Origin: Zygnema cylindricum
Lineage: Eukaryota > Streptophyta > Zygnematophyceae > Zygnematales > Zygnemataceae
NCBI GenBank assembly: GCA_037447655.1
Contig: JBBHKE010002990.1
Location: forward strand, 1-64,000
Direction of reading: 5' to 3'
DNA: 64,000 bases
Shown in pieces: positions 45,680-55,528 of the stretch. Position 1 is the first letter of the stretch. The number at the start of each line of letters is the position of its first letter. Under the pieces are notes generated by a model. That model saw only the letters and a program-made list of their open reading frames with translations. It ran no database searches and was not told the DNA's origin. Both the position numbers and the translations under genes were made by a program.

Positions 45680-47130
45680 CCTCTGGGGTCTACCCCATCG
45701 GGAGATATCGATTTCCATCCCTACCTGCGGGTCTACCTCCGCTCCACCCGTTAGAAGGCTGCTGCTAACAACTTCCGCTAAGCTGTCTCTCTCCGAGCCT
45801 CCGCTACCCCCCACCGAGGAATCCCTTAATTTCGGTAAAATGTTGGGACTGGAAAATTTTGATGATAAAAATTGTTTTCTCGCCTCCCTTCCCCCCTCAA
45901 GCTGCAAGTGGGCCTGCACCGCTAAAAACTTCGGAGCTTGAAGGTAACGATCCCTAGATTGCGGAGACTGTAGGCTAGAGAAGGCCACAGAATGTTTTAT
46001 TACCCATGTTATTGCATTTTGATCCATGCTTTGTCCGAGTAGGCTGCACCTCTAGAGGTCTGATATACCTAGTGACGCCGTACTGGGTGGTTGGAATCCC
46101 ATTGCTTTTTATCGTTCTTCCACCGTTGGCGTTGTCCAAACTCCACTTTTACTGTCAAATATCATTTTTGTCGCTCCCTTGCGATACGCATGGCTATTGG
46201 GAAAGGAAACCAATGTTGGCAGTGCTCGCCGTGGGGCTCTTGGTTGGTTGCACTGGAAGAACGGAGGACGATCAGCCTTAGTTACGGGAGTAGCCATCCG
46301 CCCTGTCCCTAAAATTTGTTGCAGGGTAATCTGGGGATCTGTTTTGTGGTTCTGTAAAAGCTTGTTCAGGATTGACAGAGGTATCAAATTGGTCCAGTAC
46401 GCCCAAACTCTGTGGGCCCTGGATCCCAGTTGCGCTGTACGAAAACAAGTGGAGCTCCTAGAATCTGCTTGACTTTATTCCAGCTATTTGCGACTTGTTT
46501 TCTCTTATCATCTCCCGGGTGGACATTCTCCAAAATGTACCCCACTAGTTGGTCTTGGGATTGTTGCAGCCAGGAAAGTAATTTGATCATCTGGAAGAAG
46601 GTTCAACTTCTGCTATCCTGATGTCCCTCGTCTTTCCCGGCTAGAGAGTATCCTTGACATGGCCATCGTGCAATCACCAAATCCACTCACTCCAGCATAG
46701 CCAAATGTGGCTTCAGGATCTGGTCTATATTTTGCGAAACACTTCGGTGTGATCTGCAGATGGCGGATACCGGAAGTTGCTGGGGATACAATTGATGGAG
46801 TTGTTGTAGTCGATATTCACTGAGGGCCCAAGCATCCGGTGTAATTTCCACGGCCACATATGACTCCACTTTGTGCCCAGCTTTCAAGACAACTTCGAGG
46901 TTCGAGCTAATTCTAGAAAATAGGGATAATATCTGGAGTCCATAATCCGGGATAGAAAATGACACCACTTGTCGATCGAATTTGTGATTCTCGGGCGCAA
47001 CTTCCGAAGATTCCAACCAAGGTTCTTCTGCCTTCACAAAAACCGCTGTTAAGGATTTGTCAACTTCCCGTTGAAGTTTTGTTATTTGTAACAATCTGTT
47101 CTGGTATCCTTCTTCCCACCGCTTGGAAAT
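45680..47130 (-). pseudogene. Unassigned gypsy region between protease and reverse transcriptase
   Basis: About 480 codons separate the protease from RT, coding-like but interrupted (stops at 47140 and 46687, frame change near 46385). Readable parts include LQREVDKSLTAVFVKAEEPW, QLHQLYPQQLPVSAICRSHR and QQSQDQLVGYILENVHPGDD. I recognise no domain. Gypsy elements normally have a much shorter protease-RT linker. Confidence 0.5.
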
Positions 47131-47139
47131 AGGGAATTG

Positions 47140-48264
47140 CTATATTATGTCTGCGATATCGGTGGCGCTGGCAAGCAGTTCCGTGGGTGTGTGAGTAGCA
47201 TAGACGGGATAACATCCTGCGACTGGAGCATTATCTTTCCCCCTATTCCATAGATCCAAGGTAACCACCACCTTGACTCCTTCTGGATTCGCAGGATCCC
47301 TAACAGTAAACTGCTCCTTCCACACACTTAATCCCATATCCACCCTTGTCCAGGTGGCCATTCCCAATAAAATCTCAAACTGTTTACCTTCCACCACCAG
47401 GAAGGGAAGTTGAATTCGAACCTTTTAACCTGCGTCGTTGGCGAACTCTATTAACATAGCTTTGATTATTCTGTTGACCGGTTGGCTCCCACTGCTAACA
47501 GTACTTTGACAGATGTCACTGGGGAAGATTTCCGGTCGGAGTTCTTCCGGCATTTGCTGCAGAGCCGATGTGGTGATTAGATTTGGGAGTGCTCCTGTGT
47601 CGACCACTGCGTCTTGATACCCGCCGTATCCGTTGAGTTTGAAATTCCCAGTCCGGTTGAGAATTAGAGCCACAGATAACGTTTTGTAGTCCCTATCCAT
47701 CATAGGTGTTTTTGGGTCGGCTGACCAAAAAGCGGATCTGTCCTGATCGGCCCGGTGTTTCTCCCCTCCTGAATGGATTTCCTCTCCGAGGGCCTGGATG
47801 AGAACTTCCTCCGGCAAGTTATGAGAAGAGGCGAGTGTTTTCACGTGTGTGAGAGCGTAAGGCAATAGATGCCTTACTAACATCACTGCTGGTTTGGAGG
47901 AAGGAGGCTGAATTTTTGGCGACGAAATAGAGGAATCTATTGGTTCCACCGGTTCATTCTTCTCCCCCCCCCCCCCTACTTCCTCAAATTCTTGGTCGGA
48001 TTCTGGCGCGGGAGGCGTTTCTGGCGTGTTATCCTCCGGGCATTCCGCCAAATATTTTTCGAACCAGTCTTGGTTGTCACGCGTCTCTTCTTCCTTTGCT
48101 TGTTCCTCCATCTTCCTTGTTTTTGTTGTTCTATAATTTTTGAATCCCGGAGGCAGTTTTGTTGCGGCTGGTGGAGGTGGGTTTGTAGATTTTATTCCGA
48201 GACCTATGTTGTCGTTCAGGATGACGGCCCTTGGGGTGAAGGACAGAGGTCCAGTAGCGTTCAA
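47140..48264 (-). pseudogene. Gypsy protease region
   Basis: A frame of about 370 codons with one stop at 47425. The aspartic protease signature AVVDTGALPNLIT lies near 47575-47610, followed by an MATWTRVDMGLSVW segment. Before it is an acidic, Pro-rich stretch of about 200 residues. It is in a different frame from gag, so a frameshift separates them, whether programmed or mutational. Confidence 0.65.
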
Positions 48265-48674
48265 GTTGTGATCTCGTAGAGCGAGCTTTTGCCTGTCCCT
48301 TCGCTGCGCCAGGTTGAGTTGCGGAGAGTCCTACGATTGTCCCCCACCCTGACATTCCATGCTCCAGAAAGGAACGTCTGTGCCTGATTTGCTTTTGGAG
48401 GTTCCATGTCCCATCCCATCATTTCGTCATCGTCTTCGCCCGCTGTGGTTTCCTGTTCCAGCTCCGCCAGTTTTTATAGTAGTTCGTGTTTTCTCCGGTG
48501 GAGTTTCTGGGCGGCCGTCAAAGCGGAAGTCCTGGAGGGCGATCCTAATCGCAGTGCTGCCAATTCTGCGGCCATAGCTGCCATTTGTTGACTCTGCTGT
48601 TGGATGATAACCTCCGGGGTTAATCGGGCTTGACTTGTTGGCTGTTGTTCGGGGTTCTCCGGGGTACGGCGTCC

Positions 48675-50831
48675 CTAAGGGTAAAGAAGCTGCAGCGGGA
48701 GAGGATTCACGGCAGTTTCACCTTCTCCGGTGAACAGTGCATATTGCATCATCTCTTTAGGGACTCCATTCTTTCGGAAGCACTGTCCTTGCTTGTGACC
48801 CATGAAACCGCAAGCCTCACACTTGGAGCCCTCGGTGGTATATTTGCCCCTCAATTCATTGGAGATTTGCGCGTCATCAAATTTTGGAAGTTTTATTTGT
48901 CGCAACTGGGCTTGCGACATCTTTGCAGTCTCAGATCGTGGCGTTGGCCGGTAATTGTCTTTGTTCACCAGTGTTTTATCGTCTGACCCTCCTCCTTGCT
49001 TCCTTTCTTGTTGCCTCTTTGTCCTTTCAGCTCTCTCCTTCTCCCATTCTTTCTGCTTAAGAGCTAATTCCGGTTTGAGCTTCCGGGGGCATCGCTTCCA
49101 TCCATGACCTGTTTGTTGACAGTTTAAACAGTTATAGAGGAAGACACGGTCATCTGCCCCCATGGCAGGTTTGGATCCGCTATCCACTACCTCTTTCCCC
49201 TTGAGCTTCCGCAAGGCTGAGAGCTCGGCCGACTTTTCATTTTCGGGAGGCATTTCTCCGGCAAATCCTGCAAAGTTCCCTCGGGTTTTTCCGGTTACCG
49301 CTTTTTCCTGGGCTTCTCGGTGGACAAAGTGATCATACAGCTTCATTGCGGCCAGAGAGATTTCTTTGGCTGTTGGATTGACGTCCTGGATGGCCTATCC
49401 CGCAATCCAATTATCGAGGGTGGCTTGCCTCGTCGGTCCGAACGAATTTCAGACGGCGATGAAATATTTGGTTGTCATGGCCGGAAGATCAATGGTTGAG
49501 AGTCTGGTCTTTTGACAGAGGCTGGACAATCTGTTAAAAAGAGTCTGGGGTGCTTCACTCTTTTGGCAACGGAATTCCTTGAATTCCTTGATAGCAGATT
49601 CATTCCTCTCGGTGTAAAGGAGTCTCCAGGCATTCAAAAGAGTGGTGCAGGGGGTTGGGTCTGCAACCATCCGAGTGGCGGCTCTGGCCTCTTGGATGGC
49701 CTAAAGCTGAGCGACATAGGCTTGTCCTTGTGCCTGCAGTTTCATGTCCTCTGTGAAAAGGGCGGTGACAGGAGCGGCTGCAGCGGCAGCCAAGTCTGCT
49801 TCCACGTGCAAGACTGCTTCATCAAGGATAGGGTCTGATATTTTGAAGCCAGGAGCCATCAGAAGAGGTTGTCGCTCCTTGTAGGCTGCCAAAGCGCCCC
49901 CAGCCAGATAATTCACCATCATGGGGAAAAGCGTGGTTTCGAAGTCATCCGAAATTGCTCCGCCCTTGTATTTGTTGATTTCAGATTGGGTGCACTACTT
50001 CCACAGCAATTCGAAATCAGAGAAAGCGATTCCCGAGCTATCTCCTGTAAAGATCCTTGCGTCCCCCATTTCTTTTTCCTCCTCTGCAAGGTTGGGGAAC
50101 TGTGAAGAGGATGGTCCAGTTGGGTTAACAAACTGAACCGGTGAAATTACCCCTGGATCCGCGTCTTTTGGCTTGGGCCCGCCTTTTTCTCCGGTAGAGG
50201 GAGCTGTCTGACAATAGATGGCACTCCCCCCCACTGACGAAGTTCCAATTGCTAGTGGGATAGTGAGATGGCCTGTATCTCCTTGGAGTTGGCCCTTGGG
50301 AAACGAGGAGCTTTTCACCTGGGGAAAAGCTGCCCAAAGTCCGGCTCCTCTATACCCAAGAGAGGCATGTTCCTTCCGGCGAACTGTTTCTACCGAGGGA
50401 ATGTGGAGAATAATTTTAGTCACCAGTGGTCCTTGAGGGATTGGTGTAGAAAGGGATGGAGATGACCGAGGTCTACGAGGGAAAGGTGTCTGTCTCCGTG
50501 TACGCCTTCTAGAGGTTTCTGGTGGTGGAGTTCCTTCGCTGGAATCGAGAGAACGTCGGTGAGGAGGGGAGTAGGCCAAAACGTCGTACTTGTAGGGTAA
50601 GACAGGTGGTCCCGGTGACCCACGGACTGCAGCGGCCAGAGAAGCAGAAGGCGAAGGAGAGGATGTTTGAGGTGGAGATGGAGGAGGAGTGGAAAGCCCA
50701 AGGGAGATGTGTTGTCTCTGGTCGGGTTGTAATAATATCAGGGCCTCCGCAGTTGAAGACCCAGCCACTGAGACAGCAGTAGGACGCTCAGTGGAGGCGG
50801 CTGCAACGTTACCCGGTAAATCTACACCCAT
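48675..50831 (-). pseudogene. Gypsy gag with two zinc knuckles
   Basis: One frame from an ATG at 50831 to the stop at 48675, interrupted by in-frame stops near 49995, 49701, 49449 and 49395, with no frameshift. The N-terminal third is Pro/Ser-rich. The middle carries a capsid-like helical part (LLNAWRLLYTERNESAIKEF, LFNRLSSLCQKTRL). Two CCHC knuckles follow: CLNCQQTGHGWKRC and CEACGFMGHKQGQC, both C-x2-C-x4-H-x4-C. Nucleic-acid binding and particle assembly are the family's role. Confidence 0.75.
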
Positions 50832-51760
50832 CCCCTGTTCGTTAGATCCTGTGTTTCCCCCCCTTCCCGCTGAAGAGGAGACTCCGGTCTAAGTTCCGAA
50901 GAAATCCCGGGAGCTGGCATCTCCGTGGGGGTGGTCTGCACTGTAGGTTGTCTCCCAGCCGAGGGACCTGTCTCTCTTGCCACCGCTTCTTGCCTCTCTT
51001 GCTCGTCTGATCTAAAAAGCGGAAGATCCTTATCCTGGACTTCTCCTCCCCGTATAGCTGACTGGAGAAGAAGATCTAAATCCCCTTATAAAAGTACTCC
51101 GATCTGAGCACCTATCCTAAACAGACAGGTTGCTGTTTCAGTACTGTGACTATCTGTTGGAAGCCTAACAAAAATCCTCTTAAAATCCACTATTCTGGTA
51201 CCAAAAGATTCTGGTAATCGACTCCGGAAGAACCCAACCAGAGCCCCCAAAAAGGACTACCAAAGAGAGAACCCAGATGCTTCCACTCAGAAAAATGAAA
51301 GGATAGAAATATATAAAAAAAATGCTGTCTCAGAATTAACAATATCACCTTGCCCTTAGAAAAGAATAGAGATATAAAGTTAAATGTGGAATAATAGCAA
51401 GCTTGCTCAACCTACCCCCAAAACGTAACGTGGACAACCAAAAGGAGACAAAATCTCCCCCTGAAAACCCAGGAACAGGTAAGGCCTCCTTAACTCCTCG
51501 GTTTCCGTGACCCGGAACCGGCAAGACCCTTCTTGGTTTCCAACAAACACCAGTCCCCAAACCGCCCAAAACAGGAAAGATGGTGCCAACCACACAACCG
51601 GATTACGATTTCCACAAAGGACGGATGCAAACCAAGATGGCAATAGGGTCACAATCACAAGCAAAACAAAAGTTCTCCACAAGAAAGTTTGCTGGAATTT
51701 CTAGGGTTTTTCTCAGGAGACAGTACTGAAACAGCAACCTGTCTCCCTCGGCCCCAAGTG
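50832..51760 (-). other. Gypsy 5' leader
   Basis: Between the 5' LTR and gag are about 930 bases. It starts with the presumed primer site at about 51752-51766 (minus strand TGGGGCCGAGGGAG). GTTGCTGTTTCAGTACTG sequence occurs near 51723-51745, and a related CTGTTTCAGTACTG appears on the plus strand at 51131-51144. No convincing gene is seen. Confidence 0.5.
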
Positions 51761-52350
51761 CCTTATACAAGCAAAGTTTGTCCTATCGATAGTACCAAAG
51801 TCAAAGCAATACCAAGAGCCAATCACTTGCCAGGAATTGTTGTCATACGGACATAAGACAAAACATGTTGTACTACACTCAGGGCAAAAAGTTAGGCGAC
51901 TTTCTCCGGCTAGATTAGAAGCCACGTGGTTTTCTATAACAGAATCCCGAGCAACAAAGTTCTAAATTCACGTGAAACGTCTAACTTTGACTCACATTAA
52001 TAAATGCTCTACCCGGCTGGTGGACCTGAACTAAAGTCCTATTGACAACCAACATCAAAATCCACAAGACTATCCCAAAAGTTACGTGGCGTTCCACAAT
52101 GTAGCCCCTAACGGGACAGTTGGCAGCTGGTCACATGTAACAGGATGGTAATCTCTGGAACGGAGTAACTTTGTCGTCCGGCCTCCTTTAGGCGCGAAAT
52201 AAAGTGCGTTCCGTTCAGTTAGGAAAATAGAAGAATCTGGTCTAGCTGAGTGCGCTCCCTTCCCCGTACTTTGATGACCGTAAAGAGGAAAAAGGCCCGG
52301 GGATCCTTGGTAAGATTTTAGGGGTGCCTGTGAAGCACATGAGCTTGACA
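51761..52350 (-). repeat. Gypsy 5' LTR
   Basis: Near-identical to 41703-42290. It lies directly against copia B reverse transcriptase sequence at 52351. Confidence 0.9.
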
Positions 52351-53371
52351 TCATTCTGTTTACGTTTTAAAAGGTGAGGATGGGATAGTTTATATAGAGG
52401 TGTATGTAGATGATCTACTATTAATTAGCAAATCAATGGCTGAAATTAACAAAATCAAAACTGCCTTAAATTCACGGTTTGAGATGAAAGACCTCAGTGA
52501 GGCTAATTATATTTTGGGTATTCAGGTAGAAAGGGATAGAAATAAGAGATTATTAAAATTAACTCAATAGGAGGCTATTTGAAACATGTTAGATGAGTAT
52601 GGAATTCGGGGGGCAAAATGATGTGTAACTCCAATGGATTTTTGGCAGAAGTTAGAAGGAGACGAGACAAAACCTGGTATTATTGTTAGTGAGTGTTTAG
52701 AGTAAGGGGAGGATGACCTTACACACAGATAGTGGGAAGCTTCATATATATCATGAACTGTACGCGTCCGATATTGTAGCAGCAGTTGGGGTACTAAGCA
52801 AAAGTCTAGAAAATCCGAGAAAATGTGACCGTGATGCAAGAAGAAGAGTCTTAAGATATTTGGCAAGAACTAAAGACCTCAAACTCAAACTAGGCGGAGG
52901 AGAAGTGAAGCTGCAAACATGGAGTGATGTAAGCTATGGCGACATGCCAAGCCGGAAATCCACCACCGGATTCGTTTTGCAAATTAGGAATGGGACTTGC
53001 TACTCGAGCAGCAAACTTCAAAAGGTCACGGCACAGTCAACAATGGAGACGGAGTACATGGCAACAAGTTTTGCCCTCAAAGAACTCTTATGGGTAAAAT
53101 CCAAGTTGGAAGAACTAGGATACATGCAAGTTGGTCCAAAAGTAATCTAGTGTGATAACAAGGTTGCCATTGCTATTGCTTCAAATCCGAGTCACCATTT
53201 AAAGGGTAAACACATGGATGTAAGATTAAACTTTGTAAGAAAAAAAGTGTTCTCCAGGGTGATTAAATTATGATTTTTTCTAGAAGCAAAAATGATTGCT
53301 AACATGCTCACTAAAGCTCTTCCTGCTCCTAAGCAGGAGTATTCTAGGGATGCAGTGGGACTAGGTGACTA
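52351..53371 (+). pseudogene. Copia B-type reverse transcriptase end and RNase H
   Basis: It starts mid-RT (SVYVLKGEDGIVYIEVYVDD, then LLLISKSMAEINKIK) and has stops after LTQ and further on, and a frameshift near 52700. RNase H runs through TWSDVSYGDMPSRKSTTGF, STMETEYMATS and CDNKVAIAIASNPSHH, with two more stops, ending at 53371. It most closely resembles the minus-strand copy at 36163-37661. Its 3' LTR matches the LTR at 32467, so it is probably the 3' part of copia B, separated by the later insertions. Confidence 0.7.
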
Positions 53372-53554
53372 GCTGAGATTGTTGTATTGCTATGTTGCCG
53401 TGCTGGGTTAGTTCAACACCGAATGAAGTGGGACTAGGTCACTAGCTAAGTTGTTGCATTGCTATGCTGCTATGCTTCGTTAAGTTTGCATCACAGATGC
53501 GCTCCTCTGACATCGCAGTTGCGCTCATGCAGTGAGTCTAAAGCTTTAGGGGAG
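53372..53554. other. Copia B sequence between RNase H and the 3' LTR
   Basis: It contains a partial duplication of the RNase H end (GTGGGACTAGGT(G/C)ACTAGCT at about 53348 and 53432) and GCTATGTTGCCGTGCTG-like units. It ends in the polypurine tract TTTAGGGGAG. Confidence 0.6.
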
Positions 53555-53825
53555 TGTTGAATTTGGAAAGCTTTATGTCTCAGTAAATTAGTGTGACGGT
53601 AGAAAGATAGTAAATTGTAGCATAATTTTCACAAGGATACGCGTCATCACTTGAGTAAAGTACAGGTATTTCGGAATGGCACCAACACCCACATATGCGT
53701 GAACACATTGAACGGGACAACGCAGCTGCGACGCAGATATAACAACGCAGCTGCGATAGAGACAAGACAACGCAGCTGCAGCTATTTTTGGATATGATCC
53801 GTACGAACAACGCAGTTGCGGTTAT
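53555..53825 (+). repeat. Copia B 3' LTR, first part
   Basis: TGTTGAATTTGGAAAGC and the following 270 bases parallel 32467-32790, including GGCACCAACACCCACATAT and the CGCAGCTGCG units. Copia D interrupts it after GCGGTTAT. Confidence 0.75.
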
Positions 53826-54334
53826 TGTAGAAATTAGAGGTATTTTCTTGTTTTGAATAGTGTAAAATTAAAATAGGAAAACAGCAAAGGCAACCTTCCT
53901 CTTACTCCTCTCTCAAGTCCTCACACTTGTCGTAGTCACTGAACACTGAGGAGGGAGTGAGAGCCATGGCTACCTATGCTGTTTTCAAGGAGACCGAGAA
54001 GAGCCCAAGCTAGTGCTAAGCAAAGTTGGCTTCCGGAACTAGGATTTTGTCTTGGTACCTACCGTTCGCCAGAGTAGCCGGTAGCCGATAGCTTTATCCT
54101 AAAGTCTAGGACGATTGTTGGGATATATAGGGTTTGATAACTATTAAAAAAGTTAGACGCAAGAATTTCCATTTAACTATTAGACGGACTGACAGAGCAT
54201 AGAACGAGTTGTACTTATATATAGTACAAAACAAATGGTACAGACATTTATTTTGTTGATCAACATAAAAAGCTGATTTACATCGGACGACCATGGCGGA
54301 AGTGACATTCTAGAATGGCCGCTTTGGCAGTTTT
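53826..54334 (+). repeat. Copia D 5' LTR, first half
   Basis: It matches 63027-63489 (for example CCTTCCTCTTACTCCTCTCTC and GTAGCCGGTAGCCG). It ends GGCAGTTTT, where GTTTT at 54330-54334 is the target duplication of copia C. Confidence 0.8.
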
Positions 54335-55528
54335 TGTTGGAATTCAAGTATTTTCTAGGTCTAGAGATTGCAAAATAAAAAGCAAAATAGTAGATATTGA
54401 CAGCCTGCCTCTAACTCCTCCTCAAGTCCCCACACTTGTCGCAGTCACTGAAGACTGGAGAAGGAGTTAGCCATGGCTGCCTGTGCTGTCTAGAAGGAGA
54501 CAGACAGTTGTTTTATAGGGGGTTTTTCTCTAAAAGGTAGTTTTGACAGGGCCAGGATTTGATCCTGGTACCTGTCACTTGTCTCAACCGCAACAGCCGG
54601 TAGTCTTAACCAGATAGTCTAAATTACATTAGATATTACGGGGTATGATGTTTATTTAAACATTTACAATAATACTAATTCATTTAACTAGAACTATATG
54701 CATAGAGCATAGAAACAGTTATGTAAAGTACGACGTACGGTACTACTACGAAATAAATACCGCGCAGTTTGTTTGACGCCGGAAAGAATACCGCGCAGGT
54801 ATTTATGACGGCCACGATTGAAACCCGAAATTGATCGGACGGCCGCGAAGGATGCCGAGATCGCGGCGTACGATTTTGGCGGTTTGCGATCACCGCCACA
54901 TTGCGTGACACGTGGTAACACTACGTTGGATTGCGGCAACTCCGGAGATTACGGGAACAAATCCGGATATGACACGTGTCGACATTTTGGCCATGTCGTA
55001 CAATGGCCGTACAGAAAGTACACCGGCACCTGTACTTTTCTGTACGACACAGTAATTTGATTGGTGCCGTACTTCAGTAGATAGAGTTTTAGAGAGGGAA
55101 TAGGACTTAGATAAATTTTGGATAGGCACTGCCTCTCCCAGAGAGCACCCTGTATAAATGGCAAACTTTGGGCAGCCATAACTATCAATTTACTTGACCA
55201 TTTTCAGTGATTCTTTTTGCTGCGGACTCAGGGGAGTCTAGGCTACACAGGGGTGTAGTCGGTCAGAGTTTTTGTCTGCCAGGGTGGCTGCATTTCTAAG
55301 GGAAAGTCAAAGTGGGTGAATGTGTCCAAATCTCATATTCTAACTTTGCATTCTGTGGTAGAACTGAGCACACAGAAAGTGTTATTTCACAGGGGTGAAT
55401 CTATATTGGGGTTCTGACTGTCAAGGGGTCAGTCACTTGGGTTTATTTTAACTTGGAGTCGGCACTATCTAGATTAGCTTCTTTTGGATCTGCATACTCT
55501 GAGGGCCAATGGAGGTCTCAGAGTTTCA
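54335..55528 (+). repeat. Copia C 5' LTR (1,194 bp)
   Basis: It starts TGTTGGAATTCAAG and ends CTCAGAGTTTCA. The sequence offset to the 3' LTR is a constant 3,043 bases along its entire length, meaning no indels. It includes the gag ATG at 55509. Confidence 0.97.
54972..55159 (+). promoter_or_regulatory. Copia C LTR promoter: G-box, GTAC dyad and TATA box
   Basis: GACACGTGTC (G-box core CACGTG) lies at about 54971-54980. An inverted repeat follows at 54995-55048: GTCGTACA...TGTACGAC enclosing GTACAGAAAGTACA, a loop CCGGCACC and TGTACTTTTCTGTAC. TATAAATG sits at 55153-55160, after TCTCCCAGAGAGCACCCTG. The same order is seen in copia E (about 41300-41478), copia D (58657-58848, TATA weaker) and the solo LTR. 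That conservation across diverged LTRs suggests function. The duplicate copy is at 58015-58202. Confidence 0.55.

Larger units (their letters stand above)
41703..52350 (-). mobile_element. Ty3/gypsy retrotransposon with PHD finger, minus strand, about 10.6 kb
   Basis: LTRs of about 590 bp at 51761-52350 (5') and 41703-42290 (3') flank, in gypsy order on the minus strand, gag, protease, a long linker, RT, RNase H and integrase plus a PHD finger. The 5' LTR begins TGTCAAGCTCATGTGC. After its end (TATAAGGCA, CT) comes TGGGGCCGAGGGAG, a plausible tRNA 3'-end primer site. The element has several stops and frameshifts. No target duplication is visible, and the flanks are copia E (left) and copia B (right), so its insertion site was rearranged. 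Confidence 0.85.

Noticed and set aside
54818-55060. Duplicate open frames of about 80 codons in both copia C LTRs (also 57861-58103)
   Set aside because: They lie over the promoter dyad and are identical only because the LTRs are. Relatives D and E do not keep them open.
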